From Planctomycetota bacterium (GTDB lineage: Bacteria > Planctomycetota > B15-G4 > SIAN01): 64,000 nucleotides of DNA. The first letter of the stretch is position 1, and each line of letters begins with the position of its first letter. Positions 8,304-16,870 of this stretch are shown here, piece after piece. The translations under genes were made by a program, and so were the position numbers. A model generated the notes under the pieces. That model saw only the letters and a list, made by a program, of their open reading frames with translations. It searched no databases and was not told where the DNA came from. The stretch lies in NCBI GenBank assembly GCA_028289345.1, contig JANQQL010000033.1:186001-250000 (forward strand). Reading direction: 5' to 3'.

Positions 8304-9455
8304 TCACGATCCGAACAAATCTTTCATCTTGTCCAAGAACGACTTCTGCTCTGCGGAGACGTTCTTGTCTTCGATTTCCGCGAGTTCCTTCAGCAGCTGT
8401 TCTTGCCGCTTGGTGAGTTTCTTTGGAGTGTCGGCGACGGTTCGAACCAGTAAGTCGCCGGCTCCCGAGCCGCGCAATCGTGGCATTCCTTTTCCACGCA
8501 GTCGGAAGACTCGGTGGGACTTGGTGCCCTTGGGAATCTGCAGCTCGGCTTTGCCGTCCAATGTCGGAATGTCGATGCTGGTGCCGAGGGTGAGTTTCGC
8601 GAAACCCACCGGAACCTCGAGCAGCAGATCGTCGGCTTGCCGCTCGAACACCGAGTGGGGCTCCACGACCACGAACACGTACAAGTCGCCGCGTGGGCCG
8701 CCTCTCGGGCCCGGTTCCCCCTCGCCGGTGATGCGCAACTGGGTTCCGGTTTCGACCCCCGGGGGGATCTCCACCGTGATTTCGCGGTTGGCTTTTTCGC
8801 GTCCTGCTCCCCGGCATTTCTTGCAAGGAGTTTCGATCACTTCCCCTTCGCCCCGGCATCGCGGGCAAGTGGTTCGAATCGAAAAGAACCCCTGGGACTG
8901 CTGCACCTGGCGCATCCCATGGCAATAGGGGCAGACACTCGGAGAAGTCCCTGCGGCGGCGCCACTGCCGTGGCAAGTGCCGCAGTTTTCGGCCCGGGTC
9001 ACTTGAATCGTGCGCTTGGTGCCCTGCGCTGCTTCCGGCAGGCTGATGGAGATCTCGCACTTGAGGCTCGCTCCTCGTCGGCGTTGGGCTCCGGCTTGGC
9101 GACCGCCGCCGAAGCCGAAGAACTCGTCGAAGATGGAACCCCCGCCCTGGCCGGCGGATCCGAAAATGTCCCCGAATGCCGAGAAGATTTCTTCGAAAGA
9201 GCCGAAGCCACGGCCACCCATGTTCTGGTTCACGCCTTGATGACCGTATTGGTCATACATGCGGCGCTTCTCGTCATCCGAGAGGATCTGGTATGCCTCC
9301 GCGGCCTCCTTGAACTTCTCCTCGGCTTCGGCGTCACCGGGATTGCGGTCCGGATGGAACTTCATGGCGCGCTTGCGGTAGGCGCGCTTGATGTCGTCGC
9401 TGGACGAGTCGCGCTCAACGCCGAGGATTTCGTAGTAGTCCCGCTGAGTCGGCAT
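8304..9455 (-). CDS. dnaJ: Chaperone protein DnaJ
   Basis: A full-length 383-residue type I DnaJ. It has the J-domain with H34-P35-D36, a Gly/Phe-rich linker (about 75-110), and a cysteine-rich zinc domain with four CxxCxGxG-like repeats (CGTCHGSG, CPYCHGM, CPRCRGEG, CKKCRGAG). The C-terminal substrate-binding beta domains follow. It stimulates the Hsp70 ATPase and delivers unfolded clients. The second zinc repeat ends HGM rather than the usual HGxG. It is followed after 7 bp by grpE and is separated from groEL upstream by a terminator-like hairpin. Confidence 0.97.
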   Translation of the reverse strand: MPTQRDYYEILGVERDSSSDDIKRAYRKRAMKFHPDRNPGDAEAEEKFKEAAEAYQILSDDEKRRMYDQYGHQGVNQNMGGRGFGSFEEIFSAFGDIFGSAGQGGGSIFDEFFGFGGGRQAGAQRRRGASLKCEISISLPEAAQGTKRTIQVTRAENCGTCHGSGAAAGTSPSVCPYCHGMRQVQQSQGFFSIRTTCPRCRGEGEVIETPCKKCRGAGREKANREITVEIPPGVETGTQLRITGEGEPGPRGGPRGDLYVFVVVEPHSVFERQADDLLLEVPVGFAKLTLGTSIDIPTLDGKAELQIPKGTKSHRVFRLRGKGMPRLRGSGAGDLLVRTVADTPKKLTKRQEQLLKELAEIEDKNVSAEQKSFLDKMKDLFGS

Positions 9456-9470
9456 TGCTCTCGCCCTTGT

Positions 9471-9510
9471 GAAAACGGCCCCTCTCGGTCAGTCGAACCG
9501 GGAGGGGCCG
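9471..9510 (-). terminator. Rho-independent terminator downstream of the second groEL
   Basis: A hairpin with arms 9476-9488 and 9498-9510 (13 pairs, one of them G-U) encloses a 9-nt loop. In the minus-strand direction the stem is followed by TTTT (complement of 9472-9475). It lies between the groEL stop at 9598 and the dnaJ start at 9455, so groE transcription probably ends here and dnaJ-grpE is transcribed from its own signal or by read-through. The T-run is short. Confidence 0.65.
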
Positions 9511-9597
9511 CAGGTTCCTTTCGTCAGCGACTGCACTGGTTGGCGTCCGTGGGAGAAAGCACCCGGTCCGCCAGGTGTTGCAACGGAACGTTGCTGG

Positions 9598-11199
9598 TCA
9601 GACCGTACTTCCTTCCACGGCCTTCTTCTTTTCCTTCAGATCCGTCACGAGGGTTTCGGTGGTCAGCATCAATCCCGACACCGAGGCGGCGTTGGTGAGG
9701 GCCAACCGAACCACCTTGGCCGGATCCAGAACGCCTGCCTTGGAGAGGTCTTCGTACTTGCGCGTGTGGGCGTTGAATCCGACGTTGCCAGAGCGGCTCT
9801 TCAGTTCGGCCACGACCACCGCACCGTCCATCCCCATGTTGTCGCCGAGCTGTCGCACCGGAGCTTCCATGGCCCGCAGCACGATGTCGCGCCCAAGCTT
9901 CTCTTCGCCCTTGACCTTCACCGCTTCGACCGCCGGAATGCAGCGCAGCAAGGCCAGGCCACCACCGGGGACGATGCCTTCCTCGACCGCGGAACGGGTC
10001 GCGTGCATCGCATCTTCGACGCGAGCTTTGCGCTCCTTCATGGCCGCTTCGGTCGGTGCGCCCACATGGATCACCGCCACGCCCCCAGAAAGTTTGGCGA
10101 GGCGTTCTTGCAGCTTTTCCTTGTCGTAGTCGGAGGTCGTCTGCTCGATTTGATTGCGGATCTGGTCGCAGCGCTCCTTGATCGCACTCTTCTTGCCAGC
10201 CCCCTCGATCAAGGTGGTGTTGTCCTTGTCGACGGTGATCTGCTTGGCGGTGCCGAGGTCGTTCAGAGTCAGGTTTTCGAGGTTGTCCCCGAGATCCTCG
10301 GAGAAGCACTTCCCGCCGGTCAAAGTGGCGATGTCTTGCAGCATCGCCTTCCGACGATCTCCGAAACCCGGCGCCTTGACCACGCAGCACTGCAAGATGC
10401 CGCGCAGACGATTGACCACGAGGGCGGCCAGCGCCTCGCTGGAAACGTCCTCGGCGATCACCAGGAGCGGCTTGCCGGTCTGCGCGATCTTTTCGAGAAC
10501 CGGTAGCAGGGTGCGCAGATTGGAGATTTTCTTCTCGTGGATCAGGATGTAGGCGTCCTGCAGTTCCGCGGTCATCGCCTGGACGTCCGTGATGAAGTAG
10601 GGCGACAAGAATCCCTTGTCGAAGCGCAGGCCTTCCACCACTTCCACCAGGGTCTCGGTGGAGCGCGATTCCTCGATCGTGATCACGCCTTCCTTGCCGA
10701 CCTGGTCCATGGCCTCGGCCAGGATTTCCCCGATCTGCGAATCGCCGTTGGCGGAAATCGTTGCCACCTGGCCGATGTCCTTGCCTTTGACTTTGCGAGC
10801 CATGGACTCGATTTCGGCGGTGGCCGCAGCGACGGCCTTGTCGATCCCACGCTTCAGCGCCACCGGATTGACACCCTGACCGAGGTAGCGGAGGCCTTCG
10901 CTGAAGATCGCCTCTGCCAACACCGTGGCGGTGGTGGTGCCATCACCGCAGGAGTCTGCCGTCTTCTTCGCGACTTCGACGACCAGCTTGGCGCCCATGT
11001 TCTCGAACGGGTCTTCCAGTTCGACCTCTTTGGCAACGGTGACCCCATCCTTGGTGACCTGGGGACCTCCGAAAGACTTCTTCAAGATCACATTGTGGCC
11101 GGCGGGACCGAAGGTCACCTTCACCGCACGGGCGAGCTTGTTGACGCCGTCGCGCATCTTGCGCCGTGCTTCGTCATCGAAGAGGAGCTGCTTGGCCAT
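9598..11199 (-). CDS. groEL: Chaperonin GroEL, second copy (no GGM tail)
   Basis: A 533-residue 60-kDa chaperonin. ATP-site motifs (GDGTTTATVL near residues 85-95 and the start AKQLLFDDEARRKMRDGVNKLA) and the usual equatorial, intermediate and apical domains are complete. The C-terminus ends ETLVTDLKEKKKAVEGSTV, so the Gly-Gly-Met-rich tail that protrudes into the GroEL cavity is missing. It lies about 110 bp downstream of groES on the same strand and differs at many positions from the copy at 11720-13342, so this is an old or specialised paralogue. It probably assembles 14-mers that use the neighbouring GroES. Confidence 0.95.
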   Translation of the reverse strand: MAKQLLFDDEARRKMRDGVNKLARAVKVTFGPAGHNVILKKSFGGPQVTKDGVTVAKEVELEDPFENMGAKLVVEVAKKTADSCGDGTTTATVLAEAIFSEGLRYLGQGVNPVALKRGIDKAVAAATAEIESMARKVKGKDIGQVATISANGDSQIGEILAEAMDQVGKEGVITIEESRSTETLVEVVEGLRFDKGFLSPYFITDVQAMTAELQDAYILIHEKKISNLRTLLPVLEKIAQTGKPLLVIAEDVSSEALAALVVNRLRGILQCCVVKAPGFGDRRKAMLQDIATLTGGKCFSEDLGDNLENLTLNDLGTAKQITVDKDNTTLIEGAGKKSAIKERCDQIRNQIEQTTSDYDKEKLQERLAKLSGGVAVIHVGAPTEAAMKERKARVEDAMHATRSAVEEGIVPGGGLALLRCIPAVEAVKVKGEEKLGRDIVLRAMEAPVRQLGDNMGMDGAVVVAELKSRSGNVGFNAHTRKYEDLSKAGVLDPAKVVRLALTNAASVSGLMLTTETLVTDLKEKKKAVEGSTV

Positions 11200-11310
11200 T
11201 GGTTTTTCCTTGCGTGGTAGCAGGTGGAGAGTTCACCCGGTCGGGTGAGAACTGCGAAAAGGCGCCCGAGGAAACAAACGCCGGAGTCCATCAGAGAGAC
11301 ACTTCTGGGC

Positions 11311-11604
11311 TCAGGACTCAATCCGGGCCAGAATCTCGGTCTCTTTCAGAATCTTGAATTCACTGCCGGCGACTTCGACGTCGGTGCCGGCGTATTTGCC
11401 GAAGATGATGGTGTCACCTTTCTTCACGGTCATCTTCGAGCGATCACCGGAACCGGTGAGCCTTCCGGAACCGACCGACGTGACCTTGCCGCGCTGCGGC
11501 TTCTCTTGCGCGGAGTCCGGAAGGATGATGCCACCCGCGGTCTTGGTTTCGGCGTCCAGAACCTGCACCACGACGCGGTCCTCGAGCGGTTGAATCTTCG
11601 CCAT
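11311..11604 (-). CDS. groES: Co-chaperonin GroES
   Basis: A 97-residue GroES starting MAKIQPLEDRVVVQ. It contains the mobile loop that docks on GroEL (TKTAGGIILPDSAQEKPQRG, about 21-40) and the roof and base strands GDTIIFGKYAGTDVEVAG. The ATG at 11604 is preferred over an upstream in-frame ATG at 11655 because it gives the normal N-terminus and is preceded by an AGGAGAGAA ribosome site. It sits between two groEL genes, an unusual order: groEL, groES, groEL in the direction of transcription. Confidence 0.96.
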   Translation of the reverse strand: MAKIQPLEDRVVVQVLDAETKTAGGIILPDSAQEKPQRGKVTSVGSGRLTGSGDRSKMTVKKGDTIIFGKYAGTDVEVAGSEFKILKETEILARIES

Positions 11605-11671
11605 TGCAATTCTCTCCTGGTTCTCTTCGGTCGCGCCAATGCGCGCCGTGGTCATTCTCGTTTGGTTGGTG

Positions 11672-11692
11672 GGGCCGTGGATCGGACGGCCC
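11672..11692 (-). other. Hairpin between first groEL and groES
   Basis: A perfect 7-bp inverted repeat (GGGCCGT, 7-nt loop, ACGGCCC) lies in the 115-bp gap between the groEL stop and the groES start. No T-run follows on the minus strand, so it is not a canonical terminator. It could be an RNA-processing or stability element that sets different levels of the two messages. This is inference from the repeat alone. Confidence 0.35.
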
Positions 11693-11719
11693 GTGGCTAC
11701 GACGGCGCAGCACTCCGAC

Positions 11720-13342
11720 TCAGTAGTCCATCTCGTCCATGTCCGGCATGTCCCCGCCCTTGTCTTCCTTCTTCGGGGCGTCGGTGATCAGTGCGTCGGA
11801 CGACAGCAGCACGCCGGAGACGCTGATGGCGTTCTGGAGCGCGGTGCGAACGACCTTGGTGGGATCCAAGATCCCGGCTTGGTGCATGTCCACATGGTTC
11901 CCGGTCAATGCATCGAAACCTTCGGAACCGGTCGCCTGCTCCACCTCGTTGCAGATCAGCGCGCCTTCGAAACCGGCATTGTCGGCGATGGTGCGGCAAG
12001 GAAGCGCCAGGGCACGATAGAGAATCTCAAAACCATAGCGCTCGTCGCCCTTGGGCTGATTGCGCTTCAGTCCTTTGCGAGCGCGCAGAAGAGCGACGCC
12101 GCCGCCGGGCACGATGCCTTCTTCCACCGCGGCTCGAGTGGCGTGCAACGCGTCTTCCACTCGTGCCTTCTTTTCCTTCACTTCGGTTTCGGTTGCGCCG
12201 CCGAGGTTGATCTCAGCCACGCCACCCGCGAGTTTGGCGAGACGCTCCTGCAGCTTTTCGCGGTCGTAATCCGAGGTGGAGTTCTCGACCTCGCTGCGGA
12301 TCTGATTGATGCGAGCGGTGAGGTCGGTCTTGGAGCCGGCGCCGCCGACGATGGTGGTGTTTTCAGAGTTGATGGTGATCTTGCGGGCACGACCCAGATC
12401 CGAGAGTTCGACCTTTTCGAGCTCGATTCCCAGGTCTTTGAAGATGGCACGTCCGCCGGTCAAGATCGCGATGTCTTCCAGGTACTGCTTGCGTCGATCG
12501 CCATAGCCGGGTGCTTTGACCGCGGCACACTGCAGAATCCCGCGCAGCTTGTTGACGACCAGCGTCGCCAACGCTTCGCCTTCGACGTCTTCCGCGATGA
12601 TCAGCAGCGGCTTGCCAGCCTTGGAGGCTTTCTCCAGCAGCGGCACGATCTTTTGCACAGAAGAGATCTTGTCCTCGTGAATCAGCACATAGGCATTGTC
12701 GAACGCCGTGGTCATGCGCTGCGCTTCGGTGGCGAAGTGGGGTGACAAGAATCCGCGGTCGAACTGCATGCCTTCCACGACTTCGACCTCGGTATCCAAG
12801 GAGCGGCCTTCTTCGACAGTGATGACGCCGTCCTTCCCAACCTTGTCCATGGCGTCCGCGATCATCTTGCCGATGGCGTTGTCATTGTTGGCGGAGATGG
12901 CGCCTACCTGGGCGATCTCCTTGCTCGTCTTGACCGCGGTGCTCTGCTTCTGCAGGCCCTTGACGATCACCTCATTCGCTTGCTTCAGCCCGCGCATCAA
13001 GGCCGCACTGTTGACGCCGGCGGTCAGCAGCTTGAGTCCTTCCCGGACCAATGCCTCCGACAGCACCGTGGCGGTGGTGGTGCCATCGCCGGCCACGTCA
13101 GAGGTCTTCGAGGCGGCTTCCTTCACCAGTTGGGCGCCGAGGTTTTCGTAGGGATCCTTGAGCTCGATCTCTTCGGCGACCGTGACGCCGTCCTTGGTGA
13201 TCGTGGGACCGCCCCAGCCCTTGTCCAGGACGGCGTTGCGGCCCTTCGGACCGAGAGTGCTTTTCACGGCGCGGGCCAGCTTGGTGACCCCGGCCAGGAG
13301 TCGTTCCTGGGCCTCTTGCTCGAAGACCATCTGCTTCGCCAT
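11720..13342 (-). CDS. groEL: Chaperonin GroEL, first copy (acidic GGDMPDMDEMDY tail)
   Basis: A 540-residue 60-kDa chaperonin with the standard N-terminus MAKQMVFEQEAQERLLAG, the GDGTTTATVL ATP motif and an intact apical domain. The C-terminus is GGDMPDMDEMDY, a Gly/Met/Asp-rich tail like those of other bacterial GroELs. The ATG at 13342 is chosen over one 42 bp upstream because it restores the family N-terminus and has GGAG upstream. It is first in the groEL-groES-groEL run. No complete CIRCE operator (TTAGCACTC-N9-GAGTGCTAA) is visible upstream; only isolated half-site-like matches occur. Confidence 0.96.
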   Translation of the reverse strand: MAKQMVFEQEAQERLLAGVTKLARAVKSTLGPKGRNAVLDKGWGGPTITKDGVTVAEEIELKDPYENLGAQLVKEAASKTSDVAGDGTTTATVLSEALVREGLKLLTAGVNSAALMRGLKQANEVIVKGLQKQSTAVKTSKEIAQVGAISANNDNAIGKMIADAMDKVGKDGVITVEEGRSLDTEVEVVEGMQFDRGFLSPHFATEAQRMTTAFDNAYVLIHEDKISSVQKIVPLLEKASKAGKPLLIIAEDVEGEALATLVVNKLRGILQCAAVKAPGYGDRRKQYLEDIAILTGGRAIFKDLGIELEKVELSDLGRARKITINSENTTIVGGAGSKTDLTARINQIRSEVENSTSDYDREKLQERLAKLAGGVAEINLGGATETEVKEKKARVEDALHATRAAVEEGIVPGGGVALLRARKGLKRNQPKGDERYGFEILYRALALPCRTIADNAGFEGALICNEVEQATGSEGFDALTGNHVDMHQAGILDPTKVVRTALQNAISVSGVLLSSDALITDAPKKEDKGGDMPDMDEMDY

Positions 13343-13576
13343 CGGGAGATGCTCCTTAGAACCTTCGGTTCGGGTTGGCTGCAAGCCCGGGCGGGCGTGG
13401 GCGCAGCGGATCCCAGCTTGAATGCAAACGGAGTGCCTAGCCGATGACCGGAGTTGAAAGGGCCCTTCGGCGTCACTTTGTCACGCGGGGCCGTCGGGCT
13501 TCGAGGCCGGCGGACAAATTGGCATCGCCCGGGAATCTTCAGGGACGGTCCGGAGGCCGCCGATAGACTCCGCGCC

Positions 13577-14770
13577 ATGTTGAGCTGCTGGATTCTGCTT
13601 GTCTGTGTCGCCTGGGACGAGCCAGGCGTTCGCCTGACCCTGCCTGATGGCGAGGTCCTGCGCCCCTCGGCCCTGAGCCTGGAGGTGGACCGTTGCTCCT
13701 ACACCCTCGGGGAGGAGCTGCGTGAGTGCGCCCTGGAGGACCTGTGGGAACTGGAGTTCCTCGCCAGCGCAGAGGAACGGGCTCCAGACCCCGCCAGCGT
13801 GGTGCACCTGCATGACGGCAGCTTCCTCGCCGGGTCCGTGGCCGGGGGAGATGAGGACTTCTTGCACTTCGACTTGGGCGGCTCGACCCGGGTCGAGCTG
13901 TCGTTGGACGCCGTGGCGGCGGTGTTCTTTGGGCCGCGGGCCACGACCAGCGCGGCCAATCGTTTTCCCCGTCGCGACGGCAACGACATGCTCTATCGCC
14001 GTCAGGAGGTCGGAGGAGACTTCACTTCGGGAACGCTGATTCGATTCGCCGACGAAGGCCTCGAATTCGAGTACTCCTTGGGAGATGGCACCTTTCCCTA
14101 CGATGAGCTCGAGGCGGTGTTTCTGTCGATGCAGATTGACCTGGAGCCGCTCGACGCGCCGCGCATCGAACTGGACGTCCATCCGGAAGGCACGATTCGC
14201 GGCACCTTCGTGGCCATGACGGGTCAGGGTGTTTCCATTCTTCCGCTGTTTGCCGAGCAGCCGACGCTGTTTCCTCTCGCAGACCTTCGCGCCGTTCGTT
14301 TCGAGGCCGGATCCGCCACGTGGCTTTCGGATCTCGAGCCAGCCGTTGTCGAGCAGACTCCGTTCCTCGGGGGAAGGGATGAGTTCCTGTATCCCTATCG
14401 CCGGGACCGCACGGTCACGGGTTTGCCGCTTCAGATGGCAGGACGCTTCTTCCCCAAAGGTTTCGGATGCCACACCCGAACTCAGCTCGAGTTCGAGCTG
14501 CCGGCCGGAGAGTACTCTCACTTCCGCGTGTGGTGCGGGTTGTCGGACGAAGTGCGAGATTTGTCGGTGCGTGGCTCCATTGAGTTTGTGGTGCTGTTGG
14601 ATGGGGAGGAACGATTCCGGTCAGTGCCGATGAGTGTGGCGGACCCTCCGCAGAGGATCGAAATCCCCTTGGGAGGGGCTTCTCGCTTGGCACTCCTCGC
14701 GGACTTCGCCGCGGACGCCGACGTGGGCGATCGCGGGATCTGGGGAGCGCCGGTCCTCTGGTCCGAGTGA
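13577..14770 (+). CDS. Secreted protein with C-terminal NPCBM-type domain
   Basis: This 397-residue protein begins with a short signal-like segment (MLSCWILLVCVAWDEP). The middle is beta-rich with repeated short DGSFLAGSV / GTLIRFADEGLEFE elements. Residues from about 295 to the end (DRTVTGLPLQMAGRFFPKGFGCHTRTQLEFELP, then a jelly-roll ending RGIWGAPVLW) match the NPCBM carbohydrate-binding pattern in which a sheltered GFGxHxxS/T-like motif precedes a ligand face. It probably binds or senses sugars outside the cell. The ATG at 13577 is selected because it gives the signal sequence; an upstream in-frame start adds an unlikely Arg-rich leader. It is divergent from groEL. Confidence 0.75.
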   Translation: MLSCWILLVCVAWDEPGVRLTLPDGEVLRPSALSLEVDRCSYTLGEELRECALEDLWELEFLASAEERAPDPASVVHLHDGSFLAGSVAGGDEDFLHFDLGGSTRVELSLDAVAAVFFGPRATTSAANRFPRRDGNDMLYRRQEVGGDFTSGTLIRFADEGLEFEYSLGDGTFPYDELEAVFLSMQIDLEPLDAPRIELDVHPEGTIRGTFVAMTGQGVSILPLFAEQPTLFPLADLRAVRFEAGSATWLSDLEPAVVEQTPFLGGRDEFLYPYRRDRTVTGLPLQMAGRFFPKGFGCHTRTQLEFELPAGEYSHFRVWCGLSDEVRDLSVRGSIEFVVLLDGEERFRSVPMSVADPPQRIEIPLGGASRLALLADFAADADVGDRGIWGAPVLWSE

Positions 14771-14815
14771 CACCGTCTGTAACCGAGGGACTTGGAGTTC
14801 GTCCGTTGCCGTCCC

Positions 14816-15559
14816 ATGGCAAAGCTCGAACTCTCTTCCGGATCTTCGTCCCCGCACCCCGCGGTCGCTCGACCGGACCTCAAGCAACTGCCTCGTTGGC
14901 TGCGGCCGCGCGAAAAGCTCATCTTCTTCGGAGCCGAGGCCCTCAGCGATCGTGAGTTGATCGCTTTGATTTTGGGGTCGGCGACTCGCAAGCAGCCGGT
15001 GTTGCGACTGGCCGACGAGTTGTTGCAGCGTCAAGGCTCCCTGTCCGGTCTTGCGGATGGAGGAATCGCCGAGCTCAAGAAGCTTCCCGGGCTTGGTGAG
15101 GTCGGGGCGTGCCGATTGGCCGCTCTGGTGGAGATCGCCCATCGACTCGGACGAGACGCGAGTCGCGCGGGACAGAGACTGCAGAGCGCCCAGGCCGTGG
15201 ATCGCGCGCTTCGCGGTCGCCTCGCCCATGAGCGACGAGAATGTGTCCTTGCCCTCTTGTTGGATGCACGGCATCGTTGGATCGGAGAACGCTGCGTGTC
15301 GGTGGGCTCGCTCATGACCGCGATCTTGCACCCGAGGGAGGTTTTTCGCCCGGCCATCGCCCTCGCCGCAGCCTCGGTCATCGTCGTTCACAACCACCCC
15401 AGCGGCGATCCCACTCCGAGCGTGGAGGATCACGAAGTGACGGCGCGGCTCTGCGAGGCAGGGCGCGCGATTGGCATCCACCTGGTCGATCACATCATCA
15501 TTGCCGCCGAAGGCTACCGGAGCTTCCGCGAAGAGGGCTGGTTGGCGGGCGGAGCATGA
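14816..15559 (+). CDS. radC: RadC family JAB-domain protein
   Basis: A 247-residue RadC-type protein with an N-terminal helix-hairpin-helix region (LRPREKLIFFGAEALSDRELIALILGSATR, LKKLPGLGEVGACRLAAL) and a C-terminal JAB/MPN metalloprotease-like domain. The JAMM motif is visible as VHNHPSGDPTPSVED. A TTG at 14792 in the same frame is an alternative start, but the ATG at 14816 gives a family-like N-terminus. The historical DNA-repair role of RadC is disputed, so the function is unknown. It is followed after 18 bp by the Trm112-like gene. Confidence 0.93.
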   Translation: MAKLELSSGSSSPHPAVARPDLKQLPRWLRPREKLIFFGAEALSDRELIALILGSATRKQPVLRLADELLQRQGSLSGLADGGIAELKKLPGLGEVGACRLAALVEIAHRLGRDASRAGQRLQSAQAVDRALRGRLAHERRECVLALLLDARHRWIGERCVSVGSLMTAILHPREVFRPAIALAAASVIVVHNHPSGDPTPSVEDHEVTARLCEAGRAIGIHLVDHIIIAAEGYRSFREEGWLAGGA

Positions 15560-15577
15560 CTCGAGAGGAACCCATCG

Positions 15578-15835
15578 ATGGCTGAATCGTCCCTCGATCC
15601 TGAGTTGTTGGAAATCCTGGCCTGCCCGGAAACCAAGCAGCCCGTGGCACCCGCTGGGTCGGAAGTGTTGGGAGCCCTGAACGACCGCATTCGTCGCGGG
15701 GATTTGACGAACCGTGGCGGGGAGAAGGTCAGCGAGGAAATCACCCAGGGCCTCCTGCGGGAAGATGGCCAGGTGCTCTATCCAGTCCGCGACGGGATCC
15801 CGATCATGTTGATCGAAGAGGCCCTCCCGGTTTGA
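15578..15835 (+). CDS. Trm112 family protein (YcaR-like)
   Basis: An 85-residue small protein matching the Trm112/UPF0434 pattern: ...ELLEILACPETKQPVAPA at the N-terminus and LYPVRDGIPIMLIEEA at the C-terminus. Eukaryotic and archaeal Trm112 proteins activate methyltransferases; the bacterial members are poorly characterised. Only one cysteine of the usual CP-C-G/K pair is kept (CPETKQP), so zinc binding is doubtful. It follows radC closely and precedes a 277-bp non-coding gap. Confidence 0.88.
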   Translation: MAESSLDPELLEILACPETKQPVAPAGSEVLGALNDRIRRGDLTNRGGEKVSEEITQGLLREDGQVLYPVRDGIPIMLIEEALPV

Positions 15836-15861
15836 CCGGTTTTCTTCCACGGCGGACCGGT

Positions 15862-15880
15862 CTGCGGAACTGATCCGCAG
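15862..15880 (+). other. Short perfect hairpin after the Trm112-like gene
   Basis: CTGCGGA, a 5-nt loop, then TCCGCAG: a 7-bp perfect stem 27 bp after the stop. No T-run follows, so it is at best a Rho-dependent or stability hairpin. The rest of the 15836-16112 gap shows no other convincing element. Confidence 0.3.
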
Positions 15881-16112
15881 TGGCCGAGGGGAAACTCCTC
15901 CCGGATCGATGGGGCCTCCAGTTTTCCCTCGAAATCTCCTGACGGATTGGGGTTAACTGCTCCCGATTGGGGTTCCACCGAAAGAACCCGGGTCGTCCCG
16001 GGAGGAATCTGGTGGGCACTGCGCGGGGCGGCTGTTTCGCTGTTGGCTCCACGCCTTTCCGATGCCCGGCGGCGCCGTTCGTCCCGGGGCCGTGGGACCG
16101 ACGGGTCAACTC

Positions 16113-16853
16113 ATGCTCTGGGCCATCCTCTCTGACATCCACTCGAACGTCGCGGCACTCGACGCCGTCACTCGCGATCTCGAGTCTCGCGGGGTGGAGG
16201 GCATCCTGTGTCTGGGGGACGTGATCGGCTACGGGCCGGAGCCGCTGGTCACCTTGCGCCGGGCCATGGATTACCAGGTCACCCTGCTCGGCAACCACGA
16301 AGAGGCGGCTCTCTACTATCCGGAAGACTTCAACGACCGAGCTCGAATCGCCCTGGAATGGACCAAAGATCAGCTGAACTGCTCGGAACAGGCCTCCCAG
16401 TGGTGGGATTTCCTCGGCCACTTGCCCAAGCACCACGAGCTGGAGAACGCGCTCCTCGTTCACGGATCTCCTCGGGACCCGGTTCGGGAATACGTGGTGC
16501 CGCGGGACAGTTTGAACGCGGAGAAGATGGAGGAGATCTTCTCGCTCATTCCGGGAGATTTCTGTTTCGTCGGGCACTCCCACGTTCCCGGGGTTTATCT
16601 TGAGTCCACGGGTTTCTTTCCACCGGCGAAACTGAAGCACGGCTTTCAACATTCCCAGAAGAAGGCCTTGGTCAACGTGGGGTCGGTCGGCCAGCCTCGA
16701 GACGGAGATCCGCGGGCGTCCTACGTGACTTGGGACGGATCGCGAGTTTGGTTTCACCGTGTCGAATATGACGTACAGAGAACCCAGCGCAAGATTCTCG
16801 ACACGGGGGTTCTGCCGCCTTACCTCGCCAATCGCTTGCAGCACGGACGCTGA
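16113..16853 (+). CDS. Metallophosphoesterase (YfcE/MPE-type calcineurin-like phosphatase)
   Basis: A 246-residue single-domain metallophosphoesterase. The metal-binding motifs are in order: D8-x-H10 (ILSDIHSN), GD at residue 36 (LGDVIGYG), GNHE (N61, H62), a later histidine in LLVHGSPRDP, and GHSH in FVGHSHVPG. These bind two metal ions for phosphoester hydrolysis. The ATG at 16113 is used because it puts the first beta strand at the N-terminus; an upstream in-frame ATG adds 17 Gly/Arg-rich residues. The substrate cannot be told from sequence. Confidence 0.9.
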   Translation: MLWAILSDIHSNVAALDAVTRDLESRGVEGILCLGDVIGYGPEPLVTLRRAMDYQVTLLGNHEEAALYYPEDFNDRARIALEWTKDQLNCSEQASQWWDFLGHLPKHHELENALLVHGSPRDPVREYVVPRDSLNAEKMEEIFSLIPGDFCFVGHSHVPGVYLESTGFFPPAKLKHGFQHSQKKALVNVGSVGQPRDGDPRASYVTWDGSRVWFHRVEYDVQRTQRKILDTGVLPPYLANRLQHGR

Positions 16854-16870
16854 GGAATTACTCCGAAATC

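Noticed and set aside
13431..13440. GAGTGCCTAG resembling the right half of a CIRCE element upstream of groEL
   Set aside because: The matching left half TTAGCACTC is not found 9 bp before it; a second half-site-like CAGCACTCC near 11710 also lacks its partner. HrcA/CIRCE control cannot be claimed.
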